DNA from: IDS-8 sp036381215
Lineage (GTDB): Bacteria > Pseudomonadota > Gammaproteobacteria > Steroidobacterales > Woeseiaceae
Direction: 5' to 3'
Assembly (NCBI GenBank): GCA_036381215.1
Contig: DASVDF010000091.1
Location: 62,001-126,000, forward strand
DNA: 64,000 nt
In this document: in pieces, positions 33,148-41,630 of the stretch
How the letters are laid out: every line of letters starts with the position of its first letter
How positions within the stretch are numbered: position 1 is the first letter of the stretch
The notes under the pieces: generated by a model
Databases searched by the model: none
The model's input: the letters and a program-made list of their open reading frames with translations, nothing else
What the model was told of the DNA's origin: nothing
Translations under genes and position numbers: made by a program

Positions 33148-35109
33148 TCAGCGCGGGCCGGCTTCGGCCTCGCCCAGTGCGTTGCCCCTGGTCCCGGTGC
33201 GGTACATGAGCCAGCCGACCGCCGCGAGCACGAGCAGCCCGAACCACTGGCCGAGCTGGAACATTTCCGGCACGGCGAGCACGTCGCGGTCCGCGGTGGC
33301 CACGATCGGGATGGCGATGGCGATGCCCATCAGCGCCTCGCCGGTGATCAGGCCGGCGGCGAACAGCGTCCCCGGCTGGTGAATGCGATCGCGCTCCGCG
33401 CCATCGCCTGTGAGCCCATGGTACCGCTCCACCAGCCAGGACAGCAGGCCGCCCAGGAAGATGGGCACCATCAGCTCGAGCGGCAGGTAGATGCCGATCG
33501 CCGCGGCGAGCACGGGCACGCGGAAGCTCGACTTGAGCGCCTTCAGGATCTCGTCGAGAACGATCACGGCGGCACCGATGGCGACACCGATGCCGATCAT
33601 GACCCACGGCAGCTCGCCGCCGAACATGCCGCTGGCGACCGCCGCCATCAGCGTCGCCTGCGGGGCACCGAGCGGGTTGGGCTTCTCCGGCGTCGGCGCG
33701 ACGCCGATGCCGTAGGCGGCATCCAGCAGGTTCAGCATGGGCGCCATGATGAAGGCGCACGACAGCGCGCCGATGCCGAGCATGAGCTGCTGTTTCCACG
33801 GCGTCGCGCCGACCAGGTAGCCCGCTTTCAGGTCCTGGAGGTTGTCGCCACCCACCGCCGCCGCGCAGCAGACGACGGCGCCGATCATGATGGCGGCCAC
33901 CGCGCCGATGTTCGAATCGCGGCCGAGCAGGAACAGGAGCACGACCGACGCGAACAGGATCGTGGCGATGGTGATGCCCGAAACGGGGTTGTTCGAGGAG
34001 CCGACGAGGCCGGCGAGATAGGCGGATACGGACACGAACACGAAGCCCGCGACGATCATGATGATCGTCATCGGCAGGCTCACCGTCCATTCGCCGACGA
34101 TGGCCTGGTACAGCGCGCCGAGCGGCAGCACGAACAGCACGAGCGCGATGAGCATCCAGGTCATCGGCAGGTCGCGCTCGGTTTCTGCCACGGCCTGGCC
34201 GGCGCCGCGGCGAGCCGCCGCGAGGCCGCTGCGGATACCCGAGATCAGCGACTTGCGCAGCGAGAACAGGGTCCAGATGCCGCCGATCAGCATGGCGCCG
34301 ACGCCGAGGTAGCGGACTTTCGCGCCCCAGATCGCACCTCCTGCGGCCGCCGCATCCAGGCCGGCGATCCGCGCCGCGAGCGTCGGGTCCGTATCGAGGA
34401 AGAAGGCGTGGTAGATCGGGATCGCGAAATGCCACGACAGGATCGAGCCGGACACCACGACGATGCCGACGTTGACCCCCACGATGTAGCCGACGCCGAG
34501 CAGCGCCGGCGACAGGCCCGTGCCGATGTAGGCGATGCTCTTGCCGCCGGCGACGTAAGAAGAGAGCACCCAGTTGTCCGGGATGATGCGCAGCGCGCTT
34601 TCGGCGCACAGCTTCACCACCGCGCCGATGGCGCCCGCCTTTGCAAGGATGCGCAGACCCGGCCCGGGGTTGGCGCCCGCCTTCAGCACTTCCGCCGCGG
34701 CCTTGCCTTCCGGGAACGGCAGCGGGTTCTCGACGATCATGGTGCGCCGGAGCGGCACCGAGAACAGCACGCCGAGCAGCCCGCCGAGACCGGCGATGGC
34801 CAGCACCCACGAATAGCGGAAATCCTCCCAGTAGCCGAGGATGACGAGCGCCGGCAGGGTGAAGATGACGCCGGCCGCGATCGAGGACCCGGCGGAAGCG
34901 CCGGTCTGCACGATGTTGTTCTCGAGGATCGAGCCGCCGCCCAGGAGCCGCAGCACGCCCATTGAGACCACCGCCGCCGGGATGGCCGTCGCCACGGTCA
35001 GGCCCGCGAACAGCCCGAGGTAGGCATTCGCCGCGGCCAGGATGACGGCAAGCACGATGGCGAGGATCACGGCGCGTGCCGACATCTGCCGCTGGTTGGT
35101 CTGGCTCAT
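33148..35109 (-). CDS. OPT-family oligopeptide transporter
   Basis: A 653-residue inner-membrane protein with 14-16 predicted helices of the PF03169 OPT family, bacterial/archaeal branch. The opening reads VILAAANAYLGLFAGLTVATAIPAAVVSMGVLR, and further conserved pieces are GSILENNIVQTGASAGSSIAAG (around residues 58-79) and RRTMIVENPLPFPEGKAAAEVLK. OPT proteins import oligopeptides or metal chelates by proton coupling. The frame is open from 35232; the ATG at 35109 with GGGGAG upstream begins the family-typical MSQTNQRQMSARAVILA. It is divergent from the exported amidohydrolase/dipeptidase, which supports a joint role in peptide utilisation (inference). Confidence 0.95.
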   Translation of the reverse strand: MSQTNQRQMSARAVILAIVLAVILAAANAYLGLFAGLTVATAIPAAVVSMGVLRLLGGGSILENNIVQTGASAGSSIAAGVIFTLPALVILGYWEDFRYSWVLAIAGLGGLLGVLFSVPLRRTMIVENPLPFPEGKAAAEVLKAGANPGPGLRILAKAGAIGAVVKLCAESALRIIPDNWVLSSYVAGGKSIAYIGTGLSPALLGVGYIVGVNVGIVVVSGSILSWHFAIPIYHAFFLDTDPTLAARIAGLDAAAAGGAIWGAKVRYLGVGAMLIGGIWTLFSLRKSLISGIRSGLAAARRGAGQAVAETERDLPMTWMLIALVLFVLPLGALYQAIVGEWTVSLPMTIIMIVAGFVFVSVSAYLAGLVGSSNNPVSGITIATILFASVVLLFLLGRDSNIGAVAAIMIGAVVCCAAAVGGDNLQDLKAGYLVGATPWKQQLMLGIGALSCAFIMAPMLNLLDAAYGIGVAPTPEKPNPLGAPQATLMAAVASGMFGGELPWVMIGIGVAIGAAVIVLDEILKALKSSFRVPVLAAAIGIYLPLELMVPIFLGGLLSWLVERYHGLTGDGAERDRIHQPGTLFAAGLITGEALMGIAIAIPIVATADRDVLAVPEMFQLGQWFGLLVLAAVGWLMYRTGTRGNALGEAEAGPR

Positions 35110-35279
35110 CGAGGGCTCCCCTGCTGGTCTTGTTCTGGCCCGCCGTCCGCGCGGCGGACGGCAGCGACGGTACCCCAAATCGCCCCCGCTGTCTCGCTTC
35201 CGCGGTCCGCCGGGCCGGATTCCTTTCGGCAAGGGCCGGTGCTATCGTCCCGCGGCCGTTGCCGTTCACGGGTGTATCG

Positions 35280-36560
35280 ATGCCGCGCGCGACCGTTGTG
35301 TTCCTGTTCCTGATGGCGCTCGCCGGACCTTCCGGCGCCGCTGCCGACACTCTCTATATCCGGGCCGGACAGCTCGTCGACACCGTCGACGGGCGATTGC
35401 GCGCCGACCAGGTCATCGTCGTCGAAGGCGAGCGGATCGCGCGGGTCGCGCCCGCCGGTGACGTCGAGATCCCGGCCGGCGCGCGGGTCATCGACCTGTC
35501 GGGCCAGACCGTGCTGCCGGGCCTGATCGACATGCACACGCACCTCACCGGCGATCACCGCTTCCACGGCTACGAGTCGCTCGCGATCTCGGTGCCGCGC
35601 GAGGCGCTGTACGGCGTGCTGAACGCGAGGAAGACGCTGCTCGCGGGTTTCACGTCCGTGCGCAACGTGGGCGCGGGAGGCTACAGCGACATCGCGCTCC
35701 GCGATGCGATCGCCGCGGGCGAGATCGACGGGCCGCGCATGCGTGCCTCGGGTCCCGCGCTCGGCATCACCGGCGGGCACTGCGACAACAACCTGCTGCC
35801 GAGCGAATACGCGGACAAGAGCGCCGGGGTCGCCGACGGCCCCTGGGCCGCGCGCGCCAAGGTGCGCGAGGTCGTCAAGTACGGCGCGGACGTGATCAAG
35901 ATCTGCGCGACGGGCGGCGTGCTCTCCAAGGGCGACAGCGTCGGCGGGCAGCAGTACACGCCGGAGGAGATGAGTGCCATCGTCGAGGAGGCGCATCGCC
36001 ACGGACGCAAGGTGGCGGCGCACGCGCACGGAACCGAGGGGATCAAGGACGCGATCCTGGCCGGCGTCGACTCCATAGAACATTCCAGCCTGATCGACGA
36101 GGAAGGCATAAACCTCGCGAAGGCGCACGGCACTTTCCTCGTGATGGACATCTACAACGACACCTACATTCTCGAGCACGGCGCCGAGGTCGGCATGCTG
36201 CCGGAATCGCTGGAGAAGGAGCGGCAGATCGGCCAGCTGCAGCGCGACAATTTTCGCAAAGCGTTCGAGGGCGGCGCGCGGATGGCGTTCGGCAGCGACA
36301 GCGGCGTCTACCCGCACGGGGACAACGGCAAGCAGTTCGCGTACATGGTCGAGTACGGGATGACGCCGATGGAGGCGATCCAGGCCGCGACCGTGCACGC
36401 CGCGGAGCTCATGGGCTGGCCGGACGAGGTGGGCGCGATCGCCGCGGGGCGTTATGCCGACATCATCGCGGTCAGCGGCAACCCGCTCGAGAACGTGCGC
36501 CTGCTGGAGAACGTGGCGTTCGTGATGAAGGGCGGCAAGGTCTACAAATCGGGGCTGTAG
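35280..36560 (+). CDS. Exported metal-dependent amidohydrolase (Xaa-Arg/Lys or prolidase-like dipeptidase)
   Basis: A 426-residue amidohydrolase-superfamily enzyme with a signal peptide (residues 1-22). Metal ligands are in place: His86 and His88 (DMHTHL), the carbamylated Lys207 (DVIKICATGGV), His248 (AAHAHG), His268 (SIEHSS) and Asp340 (AFGSDSG). The pattern matches the subgroup including Caulobacter Cc2672 and Sgx9260, which cleave dipeptides with C-terminal basic residues or proline; exact specificity is not readable. The ATG at 35280 follows a weak ribosome site but gives the signal sequence. It is divergent from the OPT transporter, with 170 bp between. Its TAG stop codon is part of the REP at 36557. 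Confidence 0.92.
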   Translation: MPRATVVFLFLMALAGPSGAAADTLYIRAGQLVDTVDGRLRADQVIVVEGERIARVAPAGDVEIPAGARVIDLSGQTVLPGLIDMHTHLTGDHRFHGYESLAISVPREALYGVLNARKTLLAGFTSVRNVGAGGYSDIALRDAIAAGEIDGPRMRASGPALGITGGHCDNNLLPSEYADKSAGVADGPWAARAKVREVVKYGADVIKICATGGVLSKGDSVGGQQYTPEEMSAIVEEAHRHGRKVAAHAHGTEGIKDAILAGVDSIEHSSLIDEEGINLAKAHGTFLVMDIYNDTYILEHGAEVGMLPESLEKERQIGQLQRDNFRKAFEGGARMAFGSDSGVYPHGDNGKQFAYMVEYGMTPMEAIQAATVHAAELMGWPDEVGAIAAGRYADIIAVSGNPLENVRLLENVAFVMKGGKVYKSGL

Positions 36561-36616
36561 GAGCGCGCATCGCGCGCGGCGAACGATCGTGGGTCGCGCG
36601 CAGTGCGCGCTCCTAC
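36557..36616. repeat. REP pair in inverted orientation (BIME), copy (e)
   Basis: TAGGAGCGCGCATCGCGCGC (36558-36577) and an inverted copy (36596-36615) are separated by an 18-bp core containing CGATCGTGGGTC. The left TAG ends the amidohydrolase gene and the right one (read on the minus strand, 36613-36615) ends the convergent nucleotidase gene. Core and arrangement are shared with the pair at 48282-48338. Confidence 0.85.
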
Positions 36617-38223
36617 GGGACGACGCTGATTCGCCCGAGCCCCGGCGGCGCGACCGGCGAATGCTCCCGCAAGTACGCGCGCAGCGCGTCGATGTCCACG
36701 ATTCCCTCGACGCGCTCGGTCCCCTCCTTCAGCACCGGGAAACCGTCGCCGCCGCCGGCGAGGAAGCTGTTGACGGTGACCCGGTATTCCCCGTCAGGCT
36801 GGATCGGCATGCCGCCGATTTCGACCGCGCCCGGCGCGACCCGCTCGCCGTCCGGCGCGCTGCGGCTGAACGCATAGGAGAATCCCGCCGACGGCATCAG
36901 CATGTTCGGGGCCTGCTGCCCCACCCACTGCTGTTCCAGCAGCGTATCGATTTGTGCCCCGGTCAACGTCATCGTGACCAGCGTGTTGCCGAACGGCTGC
37001 GTCGCCGAGATCTCCGCGAACGTTACTTCGCCGTCACGCTCGGCGCCTGCGGCCTCGTACAGCAGGTCGGTGCGGATGCCTCCGGGGTTCATGAAGGCGA
37101 CGACCGCGCCCGCATCCCGCGTCGCGGCAAGCTGCGCGTCCGCGATCAGCGCGCCGAGCCGGTTACCGCCCGCGGCGTTCGGCTCTTCGGTGATGTCGGC
37201 CGTGATGGTGCCGACCACGCTCTGCGATACCGCCTGGGCCCGCGCCCGGTAGTCGGCCACGAGCGCCGCGACGTCGGCGGCCGGTACGACGTCGTGGGTG
37301 ACCGGCACGTTGTCGGTGCTGACCACCGTCAGGTCGCCGGTGCGCGGGGCGAGGCGGGCTTCGATCCGGGTGTACCAGCGCCCGAAGGAACCGGCGCTGG
37401 TCACCGGGCGACCGTCGATCCGGCAGAGATAGTGGCGGTGCGTGTGGCCGGTGATGAAGAGATCGACCGCCGGATCGGTGCGGCGGACGATGTCGATGAT
37501 CGGACCGGCAAAGCCCTTGCATTCGTCCTCGCTGCCGTCCTCCGGGTAGCCGCCCTGGTGGATGAGCACGACGATCGCCTCGACCCCCTGCGCCCGGATC
37601 TCGCTCACGAGCCGGTTGATCGTCGCCGCTTCGTCCCCGAAGGTGAGGCCGGCGACACCCGACGCCACGACCACGGAAGGGGTGTCCTGCAACGGCAGCC
37701 CGATGAACGCGACGGGTACGCCCCCGTAGCTCTCGATCGCGTACGCCGGCAGCAGGGTATCGCCGCTCGCGTCGACGACGACGTTCGCCGCGAGGATGCG
37801 GAAATCGGCGCCGCGGAAGTGCGGGTCGCCGCCCTCGCGGGCGCCGCCGTTCTGCATGCGCAGAAGCTCCGCGCTGCCCTCGTCGAACTCGTGGTTGCCG
37901 GCAGCGTTGAAATCGAGGCCGAAGAGATTGGCCGCCATGATCGACGGCTCGTCGTGGAACAGCCCCGAGACGAGCGGGCTCGCGCCGACGAGGTCGCCGG
38001 CGGAGACGATCACGGTGTTCGGCACCGCGCGCTCCGCGCGCCTGAGGTGCGCGGCGAGCCACGCCGCCCCGCCGAGCTCCGGCGCCGGCGGCGACAGGTT
38101 GCCATGGAAGTCGTTGATCGCGAGGATCTGGAGCTCGACGTAGCGATCGGCGCCGGTCGGCTGCGCGGCGCAACCGGCCAGCGCGATGAAAACCAGCGCT
38201 GGCCATGATCGACCCAGGTGCAT
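36613..38223 (-). CDS. 5'-nucleotidase/metallophosphatase lipoprotein (UshA-like)
   Basis: A 536-residue protein. The signal peptide has a lipobox ALAGC (Cys18). The N-terminal calcineurin-like phosphatase domain has INDFHGN (Asp38, His40), SAGDLVGASP, GNHEFD and TGHTHRH. The C-terminal 5'-nucleotidase domain (from about 335) has FMNPGGIRTDL and NSFLAGGGDGF. It would hydrolyse periplasmic nucleotides or sugar-nucleotides for salvage, anchored to a membrane. The frame stays open far upstream, but the ATG at 38223 gives the lipoprotein signal. The gene ends in a REP-derived TAG and is convergent with the dipeptidase gene. Confidence 0.93.
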   Translation of the reverse strand: MHLGRSWPALVFIALAGCAAQPTGADRYVELQILAINDFHGNLSPPAPELGGAAWLAAHLRRAERAVPNTVIVSAGDLVGASPLVSGLFHDEPSIMAANLFGLDFNAAGNHEFDEGSAELLRMQNGGAREGGDPHFRGADFRILAANVVVDASGDTLLPAYAIESYGGVPVAFIGLPLQDTPSVVVASGVAGLTFGDEAATINRLVSEIRAQGVEAIVVLIHQGGYPEDGSEDECKGFAGPIIDIVRRTDPAVDLFITGHTHRHYLCRIDGRPVTSAGSFGRWYTRIEARLAPRTGDLTVVSTDNVPVTHDVVPAADVAALVADYRARAQAVSQSVVGTITADITEEPNAAGGNRLGALIADAQLAATRDAGAVVAFMNPGGIRTDLLYEAAGAERDGEVTFAEISATQPFGNTLVTMTLTGAQIDTLLEQQWVGQQAPNMLMPSAGFSYAFSRSAPDGERVAPGAVEIGGMPIQPDGEYRVTVNSFLAGGGDGFPVLKEGTERVEGIVDIDALRAYLREHSPVAPPGLGRISVVP

Positions 38224-38312
38224 GCTGTACGTCCCGGCTCCCGACCGGGAGACGTTAGTTGAGAAGGAGCAGCCAAGGCAACCCGGAGGCGTGGCCGGAC
38301 CGCGAGCGCCGC

Positions 38313-39005
38313 TCAGACGACGGTGCCGAACAGCGAGCCGACGATGGCCGACGCCGTCATCGCGAGCGCACCCCAGATCGAGACGCGCAGCGCACCCTTC
38401 CACAGGCTCGCGCCGCCGGCCCGCGCGGCGAACGCGCCGAGCACGGCGAGGGCCACGAGCGAGCCCAGGGCGACCGTCGGCGCGAGGCGGTCGATGGCGC
38501 TCACCAGGGTAAGGCACAGCGGCACCGACGCGCCCGCCGCGAAGCTCACGACCGACGTTACCGCCGCCTGGAGCGGCCGCGCGGCGAGCTGCTCCGAAAG
38601 GCCCAGCTCGTCGCGCGCGTGCGCGGCGAGTGCGTCGTGCTCGTGCAGCTGAATCGCGACCTGGCGGGCGAGCTCGCGATCGAGGCCGCGGGCGACGTAG
38701 ATGTTCTCGAGCTCTTCGAGCTCGTGCTCCTCGAAGCGCTCGAGCTCCCATTGCTCGCGCGCGAGCTCCGCCGCCTCGGCATCCGCCTGGGAGCTCACCG
38801 AGACGTACTCGCCGGCGCCCATGGACATGGCGCCCGCCACCATCCCGGCGACCCCGGCGGTGAGCACGTCGCCGCGAGCGATTTCCGCGGAAGCGACGCC
38901 GACCACCAGGCTCGCGGTGGAGAGGATGCCGTCGTTGGCGCCGAGCACGGCTGCTCTGAGCCAGCCGATCCGGTCGGGCTTGTGTCGCTCGTGATGCCGG
39001 GGCAT
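38313..39005 (-). CDS. VIT1/CCC1-family iron/manganese transporter
   Basis: A 230-residue membrane protein of the VIT family. Helix 1 region: GWLRAAVLGANDGILSTASLVVGVASAEI. Helix 2: AGVAGMVAGAMSMGAGEYVSVSSQ. The amphipathic Glu-rich metal-binding segment (about residues 75-135, with EREQ-like FEEHELEELENIYVARGL and LHEHDALAAHARDELGL) precedes three more helices. These proteins export Fe2+ or Mn2+ from the cytoplasm. ATG codons occur at 39038 and 39005; the second starts MPRHHERHKPDRIGWLR, the usual family length, and is preferred. It stands alone between the nucleotidase and VOC genes. Confidence 0.92.
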   Translation of the reverse strand: MPRHHERHKPDRIGWLRAAVLGANDGILSTASLVVGVASAEIARGDVLTAGVAGMVAGAMSMGAGEYVSVSSQADAEAAELAREQWELERFEEHELEELENIYVARGLDRELARQVAIQLHEHDALAAHARDELGLSEQLAARPLQAAVTSVVSFAAGASVPLCLTLVSAIDRLAPTVALGSLVALAVLGAFAARAGGASLWKGALRVSIWGALAMTASAIVGSLFGTVV

Positions 39006-39123
39006 GGGCTCAGTCTGCCGGAGGTACCGCCCGTTCATGATAAGGCCGCCGGCGACGCTCGCGCACAGGAACCGGCTCCGGCCCGGCCGGCCCGTGATCG
39101 CGCCGGCAGGCCCAGGCGACGGC

Positions 39124-39642
39124 TCAGCGGGCGTGGCAGGCGGCGTGGCGCACCCAGCGGCGCCACGCCGCGCGCGCCGGGCAACGTCGCAGCAGCTCCG
39201 GGGCGCGCTCCTGCACTTCCTCGACCAGCTCGATGGTGTTGCCGTCCGGATCGCGGACCGACAGCGAGCGTCCGTTCACCCAGCGCCGGATGTGATCGGG
39301 CTCGCCGTTGTCGTTCGCGACCTTGACGCCGAGGTCCCAGACCGCTTCCCGCGCGCGATCGAGATCGTCCACGATGAAGCCCCAGCCGCGCGTCGGCGGC
39401 GGCCGCTCCCCGTCCTTGCCGTGCTCGTGCACGGCGACCAGCGCCCCGGCGCCGGCAAGGGTCGCGGAGCGGCGCGGCAGCCGGTGACCGGTTCGCACGA
39501 GCTTCAAGCCGAATACGCGCGAGTAGAAATCGACGGCGCGATCGACGTCGCTCACGGTGAGCGTCACGCCGGAGACCTCGCTCACTGCAAGCCGCAGCGT
39601 CTCGCCCGCGGGCCGGCTGATGAGCTTGCTGACTCTTATCAT
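39124..39642 (-). CDS. VOC-superfamily (glyoxalase/bleomycin-resistance-like) protein
   Basis: A 172-residue cytoplasmic protein with one VOC fold. It opens VSGVTLTVSDVDRAVDFYSRVFGLKLVRTG (residues 23-52) and ends RSLSVRDPDGNTIELVEE (about 127-144), where the Glu is the usual metal ligand. A basic Arg-rich tail follows (WRRWVRHAACHAR). VOC proteins include lyases, dioxygenases and drug-binding proteins, and the substrate cannot be inferred. AGGAGA precedes the ATG at 39642 by 6 nt. The frame is open for 600 nt upstream, but those residues overlap the 3' end of the NSS gene in another frame and are a shadow. Confidence 0.88.
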   Translation of the reverse strand: MIRVSKLISRPAGETLRLAVSEVSGVTLTVSDVDRAVDFYSRVFGLKLVRTGHRLPRRSATLAGAGALVAVHEHGKDGERPPPTRGWGFIVDDLDRAREAVWDLGVKVANDNGEPDHIRRWVNGRSLSVRDPDGNTIELVEEVQERAPELLRRCPARAAWRRWVRHAACHAR

Positions 39643-39931
39643 TCCATTCTCCTGTCCTTCGCTCGTACAGGCCGCCGGAAGCCCGGCCGTGCCCGCCGCA
39701 GGAAGTGCATCCACACCACAGACGATGCCTGGTCGTTTTCTGTGACCGGGTATCGACAGGCGGCAAGGAAGAAAGTGTTCGCTCGCGCAGCCGTGCGTGC
39801 CGCCGCGCATCAGGGGACGCGGAACGGCAGTAGCCGCGAGGGGGAACAGCCGCACGAGAAGGCGCAGAGGGGAAAGAATACCACGCCCGCGCCGACGAGC
39901 GTCAAGCGCCGGCCGCCACGGACTTTCGAGC

Positions 39932-41281
39932 TCAAAGATTGAACAGGAATAAGAGCGCGATCGCCAGCGGACAGGCGATGCCCAGCAACAGGCGGAAGGC
40001 GAAAAGCCGGGCTCCGGCGAAGCCGAGCTGGTCGGTGAGCAGCCCGACCGGCAGCCGCCACGCGACGAACACGCACGTGAGAAAGGCGCCGCACGGCAAG
40101 AGCAGGTTGGCCGAGGCGTAGTCGACGAGGTCGAAGATGCCGCTGTCGGCAAACCGCGGCCAGGCGGCGAGCGGCCGCACCTCCGACCACAGGTTGAAGG
40201 AGAGCACGATCGGCAGCCCGAGCAGCCACAGCCCGGCACCAACGACGAGCACGGACCCGGCCCGGGAAAGACGGAACCGTTCCCTGAGCCATGCCGCCGG
40301 TGGCTCGAGTCCCGCGATGGCGGAGCTCAGCGCGGCGAAGCCGAGCAGGATGAAGAACGCGAACCCCGCCGCCTGCCCGCCGGGCATGTTCGCAAAGATC
40401 GTCGGCAGCACCACGAACGCGAGCTCGGGGCCCTGCCCGGGGTCGACGCCGTAGCGGAACGCGAGCGGAAACACCACGAGCGCCGCCAGCACGGAAGCGG
40501 CGATGATCGAGCCGCTCACCACCGCTCCCGAGCGGACCAGCGACACGCCGGGCGGCAGGTACGCGCCGTAGGCCATCATGATGGCCATGCCCACGCCGGT
40601 GGCGTAGAACGCCTGGCCCACGGCGGCAAGCAGGAGCTCGCCGTCCAGCGCCGCCCGGTCCCAGCGCAGGATGAACGCACCGCCACGCTCGAGATCGCCG
40701 GTCGCGAACGCATACAGAACGAGCAGCGCGAGCAACGCGAACAGGCCCGGGATCATCACCTTGTTCGCAAGCTCGATGCCGCGCGCCAGCCCGGCGGCGG
40801 AGATCGCGACGCTCGCCGCGAGAAACACGAAATGCCACGCGAGCAGCGTCCCGGGTGACGCGAGCAGCGCGGCAAAGCGCGACGCGACCGCAGCGGCGTT
40901 CGCGTGCATGAGCTCGCCCGTGACGAAGCTTGCGACGTACGCCAGCACCCAGCCGCCGATCACCGCGTAATACGTCATGATCGCGACGATCGCGAGCGTG
41001 CCCGACCAGCCGATCAGCGACCATCGAGCGGATCGATCGTGACGCTCCGCCACCGCGCGTGCCGCGGCCGGCGGGCTGCCGCGTCCGCTCTGTCCGAGCA
41101 TGAACTCGGCCGCGAGTATCGGCAGCGCAACCAGTACGCAGACGACGATGAAGGCGAAAATGAACATTCCGCAGTAGCGGCCCGCGAGATATGGAAATCG
41201 CCAGACCGTGCCGAGCCCGACCGCCGCGCCCACGGAGACGAGCCAGAACGCCACCCTCGAAGACCAGGTTTCCTGCGTCAT
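39932..41281 (-). CDS. Neurotransmitter:sodium symporter (NSS) family transporter
   Basis: A 449-residue inner-membrane protein with about 12 helices. The N-terminal signature SRVAFWLVSVGAAVGLGTVWRFPYLAGRY (residues 8-36) is diagnostic of bacterial LeuT/SNF transporters; the unwound helix 1 with GAAVGLGTVWRFPYL carries sodium- and substrate-binding backbone atoms. It imports an amino acid with Na+. Usually GN follows WRFPYLA (GGGAF in LeuT); here it reads AGRYCGMFIF, so the substrate site may differ. The 289-bp stretch between its stop and the VOC gene (39643-39931) contains no convincing gene. Confidence 0.93.
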   Translation of the reverse strand: MTQETWSSRVAFWLVSVGAAVGLGTVWRFPYLAGRYCGMFIFAFIVVCVLVALPILAAEFMLGQSGRGSPPAAARAVAERHDRSARWSLIGWSGTLAIVAIMTYYAVIGGWVLAYVASFVTGELMHANAAAVASRFAALLASPGTLLAWHFVFLAASVAISAAGLARGIELANKVMIPGLFALLALLVLYAFATGDLERGGAFILRWDRAALDGELLLAAVGQAFYATGVGMAIMMAYGAYLPPGVSLVRSGAVVSGSIIAASVLAALVVFPLAFRYGVDPGQGPELAFVVLPTIFANMPGGQAAGFAFFILLGFAALSSAIAGLEPPAAWLRERFRLSRAGSVLVVGAGLWLLGLPIVLSFNLWSEVRPLAAWPRFADSGIFDLVDYASANLLLPCGAFLTCVFVAWRLPVGLLTDQLGFAGARLFAFRLLLGIACPLAIALLFLFNL

Positions 41282-41630
41282 TCACTGCCCTTGTTTGCCC
41301 TGCCGCGCGCACGCGCGCGGCGGCACGGAAAGCATGCATGACCAGATACGGGCTGTCTCGTCGATTATGTAAGATTCAGCGGTAACTAACCCACGTTGAG
41401 CCGCGCGCCGCCGGGTATCCGGGCGAGAATTTTCGCTCGCCCGGAAACCGGTTTCATCTACTGAAAATTCGGGTTGTGTTTCGCCCGGCAGGCGGGTATT
41501 TTTCCGTACGCAAATTCTCGCAGTCGCCCTTCGCCGCGAGGTTTTTGCAGGGCAAGACGCCATTCGGGGTACGCGAGCCCGCACCCTCCTCCTTGCCCGG
41601 CTCCAACACATCTACAACGGAAATAACACC
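41282..41630. other. 349-bp intergenic region between NSS transporter and poly-HAMP kinase, with strong inverted repeats
   Basis: CCGGGCGAG (41419-41427) and CTCGCCCGG (41436-41444) form a 9-bp hairpin around AATTTTCG. Further on, GGGCAAG (about 41550) is complementary to CTTGCCC (about 41593), enclosing a smaller CGGG/CCCG hairpin. The second structure would lie in the kinase mRNA leader. No gene is seen; promoter boxes for either divergent gene are unclear. Confidence 0.55.

Noticed and set aside
39643..39931. Possible small gene between the VOC and NSS genes
   Set aside because: Only short frames without ribosome sites or recognisable features are open on either strand.
41550..41600. c-di-GMP (GEMM) riboswitch-like string CAGGGCAA...CCATTCG...ACGC..AGCC
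   Set aside because: Short identities occur in order, but the paired stems and the second conserved hairpin of the GEMM fold cannot be formed; kept only as an unclassified structured leader.
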